The notes under the pieces were generated by a model that was not told the origin of the DNA, made no database searches, and saw nothing but the letters and a program-made list of their open reading frames with translations. Positions 14,794-14,981 of a stretch of DNA of 14,981 nt are shown here, in pieces. Each line of letters opens with the position of its first letter. Position 1 is the first letter of the stretch. Source of the DNA: Bacteroidota bacterium. GTDB lineage: Bacteria; Bacteroidota; Ignavibacteria; SZUA-365. The translations under genes were made by a program, and so were the position numbers. Location: the NCBI GenBank assembly GCA_023432805.1, contig JAEYUG010000074.1, positions 1-14,981 of the forward strand. The letters run 5' to 3'.

Positions 14794-14981
14794 TCAAACC
14801 TTGTCGAAAAGTTGTTGAACGCGCTGTTTGGGCGCCGGGATCCGTCGTGCCTCGCGGTAGGACTCCCTCGTACGGAGGATGGAGCCCCGGTGGACGGAGC
14901 TCAGGGCGTCGCCGCTTGCATTCGTTGCAACGAATCCACCCTGCACATGTTGTACAGGATGTTCCGCATGCCGATCACGAA
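14794..14981 (-). pseudogene. Partial open frame running off the window, possibly the detached N-terminal part of the M6-like gene
   Basis: Reading the minus strand from the window edge, 61 codons are open until a TGA at 14794-14796. The peptide includes GGFVATNASGDALSSVHRG and RIPAPKQRVQQLFDKV. Third codon positions are GC-rich in its second half, as in real coding sequence here. It is in the same frame as the M6-like gene, from which it is separated by this single stop. It may be propeptide-like sequence of that gene, cut off by a nonsense mutation and perhaps a deletion, or the end of an unrelated upstream gene. I do not recognise the family with confidence. Confidence 0.4.

Noticed and set aside
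14861..14910. A fourth copy of the GTGGACG hairpin family
   Set aside because: Only short GGTGGACGGAGC-like similarity, without the paired arm, and it lies in an open coding frame.

Overview
The window looks like chromosomal DNA of a GC-rich member of the Bacteroidota/Chlorobi group, possibly the Ignavibacteria-Kapabacteria side. The evidence is four proteins with C-terminal tails of the type IX secretion system (T9SS) kind, two of them with SBBP-type beta-propellers behind a DUF7948-like N-terminal domain. Most starts also lack an obvious Shine-Dalgarno sequence. The lineage is an inference; there is no rRNA or other marker gene here.

Positions 1-2544 (+ strand) carry hypC, hypD and hypE, consecutive genes for making the Fe(CN)2CO centre of [NiFe]-hydrogenase. 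All the signature cysteines are present. hypA, hypB, hypF and the hydrogenase subunits are not in the window. Positions 2801-5337 (+) hold a secreted T9SS-tail protein, then dut (dUTPase) two bases after its stop, then a small polytopic membrane protein with a histidine-rich loop, possibly a nickel/cobalt transporter. Positions 5436-6695 (+) encode a guanine deaminase (guaD).

The intergenic gaps before hypC, after hypE and before guaD contain copies of one GC-rich hairpin repeat family built on GGTGGACG-NNNN-CGTCCACC. Two copies end 6 and 5 bases before start codons that both read ATGTGC.

Positions 6754-14787 (- strand, convergent with guaD) form a tight three-gene run in transcription order: an M6-like metalloprotease-related protein with sialidase-type Asp-boxes, then two tandem paralogous seven-bladed SBBP propeller proteins. 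All three end in T9SS tails, so this looks like a cell-surface or secreted cargo operon. It appears visibly poorer in GC than the first 6.7 kb. The paralogs are nearly identical at both ends but diverged in the propeller blades. The protease-like gene has no signal peptide, and an in-frame TGA separates it from a further open stretch that runs off the window end, so its 5' end may be damaged.

I saw no tRNA, rRNA, CRISPR array, transposase or integrase. The most unusual items are the hairpin repeat family, the mosaic divergence of the tandem propeller genes and the broken 5' end of the protease-like gene. I saw no clearly new defence or metabolic system.
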